Shown here: in pieces, positions 31,348-33,683 of the stretch
Layout: each line of letters starts with the position of its first letter
Numbering within the stretch: position 1 is the first letter of the stretch
NCBI GenBank assembly: GCA_964537875.1
Contig: CAZIDN010000040.1
Coordinates: forward strand, 1 to 33,683
From: JAPKZH01 sp964537875
GTDB taxonomy: Bacteria; Acidobacteriota; Aminicenantia; Aminicenantales; UBA4085
Direction of reading: 5' to 3'
DNA: 33,683 bases
Made by a program: the position numbers and the translations under genes
The notes under the pieces: generated by a model
Told to the model about the DNA's origin: nothing
The model's database searches: none
The model's input: the letters and a program-made list of their open reading frames with translations, nothing else

Positions 31348-33432
31348 ATGTCTTACAAGAAAAATTTCGGGATGTTCATCCTTTCTTTAGGACTTCTTTC
31401 CATCTCTTGGATTTGGGCCGCGCAAGAAACGGGTTTCCGGCCGCCCGCCGTCCCGCTGGTGGTCCACGATCCATACTTCAGCATCTGGTCCATGTCCGAC
31501 CGGTTGAGCGATGATTGGACAAAGCATTGGACGGGAAAGCCGCAGGCGATGATGGCCATGCTCCGCGTCGACGGCAAAACCTACCGCGTCATGGGGCGGG
31601 AGCCGCGGAGCGTCCCGGCCATGACCCAGGTGAGCTGTGAAGTCTTTCCCACCCGGACCGTCTACAAATTTCAGGAAGCCGGCGCTGAGCTCGTCATGAC
31701 GTTCCTCTCTCCGCTCCTTGCCGACGACCTGGATATCCTTTCGAGGCCCGTGACCTATCTGTCGGTTCAAGTTCGCTCCACCGACGGCCGGCCCCATGCG
31801 GCGACATTCTATTTTGACGCCTGTAGCGAGATCGCCGTCAACAGCGCCGACCAGAAAGTCGTCTGGTCGCGCTTGAATCTGGACGGCCTTCAGGCCTTGT
31901 CCTTCGGATCGCAGCAGCAGCCCGTGTTGGAGAGATCGGGCGATGACCTGCGCATCGACTGGGGCTATTTTTATCTCGGCATTCCGAACCAGGACGGAAC
32001 GGCGACGTGCCTCAACAGCGACCGAGAATGCCGCAATTCGTTCATCCAAAACGGCCGGCTGCCCGCAAGGGATGACCTGGGCCAGCCGCGCAGCGTCGGC
32101 GACGGCTATCCTGTGGCGGCCTCCGTCTTTGACCTGGGGAACCTGGGCGAAAGGCCTGTCTCGCGCCGGCTGATGCTGGCCTATGATGATCGCTTTTCCA
32201 TCGAATATTTTTTCCGCAAGTTGAAGCCCTACTGGAGAGCCACGGGGTGGGAAGCGGCCGATTTGCTGGAAGTTGCGGCGCGGGAATATGACGCACTTGT
32301 CCAGCGCTGCGCAAAATTTGACGAAGTCTTGCTGGCGGATATGAGGAAGGCCGGCGGCGAGATGTATGCCCGCCTGGCCACCCTGGCCTACCGCCAATCG
32401 CTGGCCGCCCATAAGCTGGCCGTGGATATTGACGGGACGCCGCTCTTTTTTCCGAAAGAGAATTTCAGCAACGGCTGCATCTCGACGGTGGACGTCATCT
32501 ATCCGGAAGCTCCTATGTATCTTTTGTTGAATACCCAGCTCGTCCGGGCCCTGCTCACGCCGGTCCTCGAGTATGCCAGGAGCCCGGAGTGGAAATTTCC
32601 GTTTGCGCCGCATGACCTTGGGACGTATCCCAAGGCCAACGGCCAGGTCTATGGAGGCGGGGCCAAGACCGAGGAAGACCAGATGCCGGTCGAGGAGAGC
32701 GGCAATATGTTGTTGATGATGGCGGGGCTGGTCAAGGTCGAAAACAAAACAGATTTTGCCGTCAAATACTGGCCGCTCCTCCAGCGCTGGGCGGGTTATT
32801 TAAAAGAGAAAGGCTTCGACCCGGAAAATCAGCTTTGCACCGACGATTTTGCCGGCCATCTGGCCCACAACGCCAACCTGTCCATCAAAGCCATCCTGGG
32901 CCTGCGGGCCTACGCGTATTTGTGCGAGATGACAGGGAAAAGAGCCGAGGCTCAGGTTTATAAAAAAACCGCAACCGATTTTGCCCTGGAATGGGTTAAG
33001 AAGGCCGATGACGGCGACCACTTCCGGCTGGCGTTCGACAAGCCCGGCACCTGGAGCCAGAAGTACAACCTGGTCTGGGACAAGATTCTCGGGTTCAATC
33101 TTTTTCCGCCCGAGGTCGCCCGTAAGGAAATGGCTTATTATAAAAAAGTCCAACTCGCCTTCGGCCTGCCTCTGGATAATAGGCGAGAATACACCAAGCT
33201 CGACTGGATCCTCTGGACGGCCACGCTAGCGGAATCGGCCGACGATTTTGCCGCGCTTCTCAAGCCGGTGTATGATTTTCTCAACAAGACTCCGGATCGG
33301 GTGCCGATGACGGACTGGTATTGGGCGAACAATGCGAAAAAAACGGGATTCCAGGCGCGGCCGGTGGTCGGCGGAGTCCTGATCAAGATGCTGGCCGACC
33401 CGGCGCTTCAAAAAAAGTGGAGACATAATTAA
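31348..33432 (+). CDS. Secreted glutaminase-family protein (DUF4965/DUF1793)
   Basis: A 694-residue exported protein of the GtaA-type glutaminase family. A signal peptide (about 1-25) is followed by RPPAVPLVVHDPYFSIWS, the DUF4964 start, then a DUF5127 beta-sandwich, and from about residue 340 the alpha-helical DUF4965/DUF1793 part (AYRQSLAAHKLAVD, then FAPHDLGTYPKANGQVYGGG and QMPVEESGNMLLM, the conserved core). The fungal relative is an extracellular glutaminase; activity of bacterial members is little tested, and an (alpha/alpha)6 glycosidase-like role is an alternative. GGGAGG lies five bases before the chosen ATG, making an upstream TTG start unlikely. It would release glutamate for the GltS and DAACS carriers nearby. 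Confidence 0.85.
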   Translation: MSYKKNFGMFILSLGLLSISWIWAAQETGFRPPAVPLVVHDPYFSIWSMSDRLSDDWTKHWTGKPQAMMAMLRVDGKTYRVMGREPRSVPAMTQVSCEVFPTRTVYKFQEAGAELVMTFLSPLLADDLDILSRPVTYLSVQVRSTDGRPHAATFYFDACSEIAVNSADQKVVWSRLNLDGLQALSFGSQQQPVLERSGDDLRIDWGYFYLGIPNQDGTATCLNSDRECRNSFIQNGRLPARDDLGQPRSVGDGYPVAASVFDLGNLGERPVSRRLMLAYDDRFSIEYFFRKLKPYWRATGWEAADLLEVAAREYDALVQRCAKFDEVLLADMRKAGGEMYARLATLAYRQSLAAHKLAVDIDGTPLFFPKENFSNGCISTVDVIYPEAPMYLLLNTQLVRALLTPVLEYARSPEWKFPFAPHDLGTYPKANGQVYGGGAKTEEDQMPVEESGNMLLMMAGLVKVENKTDFAVKYWPLLQRWAGYLKEKGFDPENQLCTDDFAGHLAHNANLSIKAILGLRAYAYLCEMTGKRAEAQVYKKTATDFALEWVKKADDGDHFRLAFDKPGTWSQKYNLVWDKILGFNLFPPEVARKEMAYYKKVQLAFGLPLDNRREYTKLDWILWTATLAESADDFAALLKPVYDFLNKTPDRVPMTDWYWANNAKKTGFQARPVVGGVLIKMLADPALQKKWRHN

Positions 33433-33465
33433 TATCAACGTAATAATTAAAATGACATCCCCGTT

Positions 33466-33683
33466 CGGGCGGCGCTTAGGCCGCCCGCAGCCCCCGGGCC
33501 CCGGGGAACCAGTCCCGTCGGACACTCTTGGAGGGAAACCCTTCTTCAGGGTTTCCCTCCAACGCTCGCTTCGCTCTCTGCCTCCTTTCCAAGGAGCATT
33601 TGGCGATGAATTCATGGGAGGATGCTCCTTGGAGGGGTGGCAGGGCGGGCGGGTATTCCCGCCGCCCGTTGGAGGGGGACCCT
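33466..33683. repeat. Array of strong hairpins, continuing beyond the window
   Basis: Four inverted repeats follow one another: a CGGGCGGC/GCCGCCCG stem (33466-33487); TTGGAGGGAAACCCT with its full complement, a perfect 15-bp stem and 5-nt loop (33528-33562); CCAAGGAGCAT/ATGCTCCTTGG with a 22-nt loop holding ATGAATTCAT (33589-33632); and a GGGCGGG/CCCGCC stem (33643-33668). The window ends in TTGGAGGGGGACCCT, a near copy of the arm of the second hairpin, so at least one more should follow. No gene is seen here. Confidence 0.7.

Noticed and set aside
31387..32613. A 408-codon open frame opposite the glutaminase-like gene
   Set aside because: Antisense shadow; no domain, and the plus-strand gene has signal peptide and family motifs.

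Overview
The window looks like a chromosomal piece of a Gram-negative-type, protein- and sugar-scavenging heterotroph. Tat-exported Gfo/Idh oxidoreductases, a GH106 rhamnosidase, C69, M6 and S37-type peptidases, a BlaI/M56 pair and many secondary transporters together suggest an Acidobacteriota or Candidatus Aminicenantes-like bacterium. This is inference from gene content only: no rRNA, tRNA or ribosomal protein gene is present. No insertion sequence, prophage or CRISPR array was found.

Layout. (1) 1-2624, minus strand: the start of one Tat-signal oxidoreductase (cut by the window edge), a complete second one, and a Tat-signal hydroxypyruvate-isomerase-like TIM-barrel protein. A 66-bp REP-like inverted repeat sits in the gaps. 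(2) 2698-3873: a scrap region with two small genes, the C-terminal tail of a CehA-like metallohydrolase, a third REP copy and the C-terminal tail of a LuxR-type regulator. (3) 3874-7250, minus: a BlaI-type repressor overlapping an M56 (BlaR1-like) membrane metallopeptidase that carries a TolB-like propeller instead of a penicillin sensor, with a near-consensus promoter and two BlaI-type operators. (4) 7356-17282, minus: M6 metalloprotease, an S37-family peptidase lacking its catalytic-serine region, a large GH106 enzyme, an MFS symporter and a secreted C69 dipeptidase. (5) 17704-20905: GltS-type glutamate carrier (plus) and an SNF-family sodium symporter (minus), with the tail of an M16 peptidase between them. 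(6) 21089-25208, minus: a tight four-gene trehalose operon otsA - DUF5752 - treT-like - otsB. (7) 25338-26423, minus: a DUF1646 permease. (8) 26643-33432, plus: APC amino acid permease, dicarboxylate/glutamate symporter, DUF47-Pit phosphate pair and a secreted glutaminase-family (DUF4965) protein. The window closes in a run of strong hairpins.

How the genes fit together. Exported peptidases and a glutaminase-like enzyme would release amino acids, which GltS, SNF, APC and DAACS carriers could import with sodium or proton gradients. GH106 and the Gfo/Idh genes point to use of plant or microbial glycans. The trehalose operon provides a compatible solute by two possible routes: OtsA/OtsB, and TreT from a nucleotide sugar plus glucose.

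The most unusual points are: the REP family, whose arms show a compensating base change; four eroded genes, three of which keep only their C-terminal tail; the BlaI/M56-propeller sensor cassette with readable operators; the dual-route trehalose operon with a DUF5752 gene inside; a consensus promoter with a roughly 115-nt leader before the M6 protease; and the terminal hairpin array.
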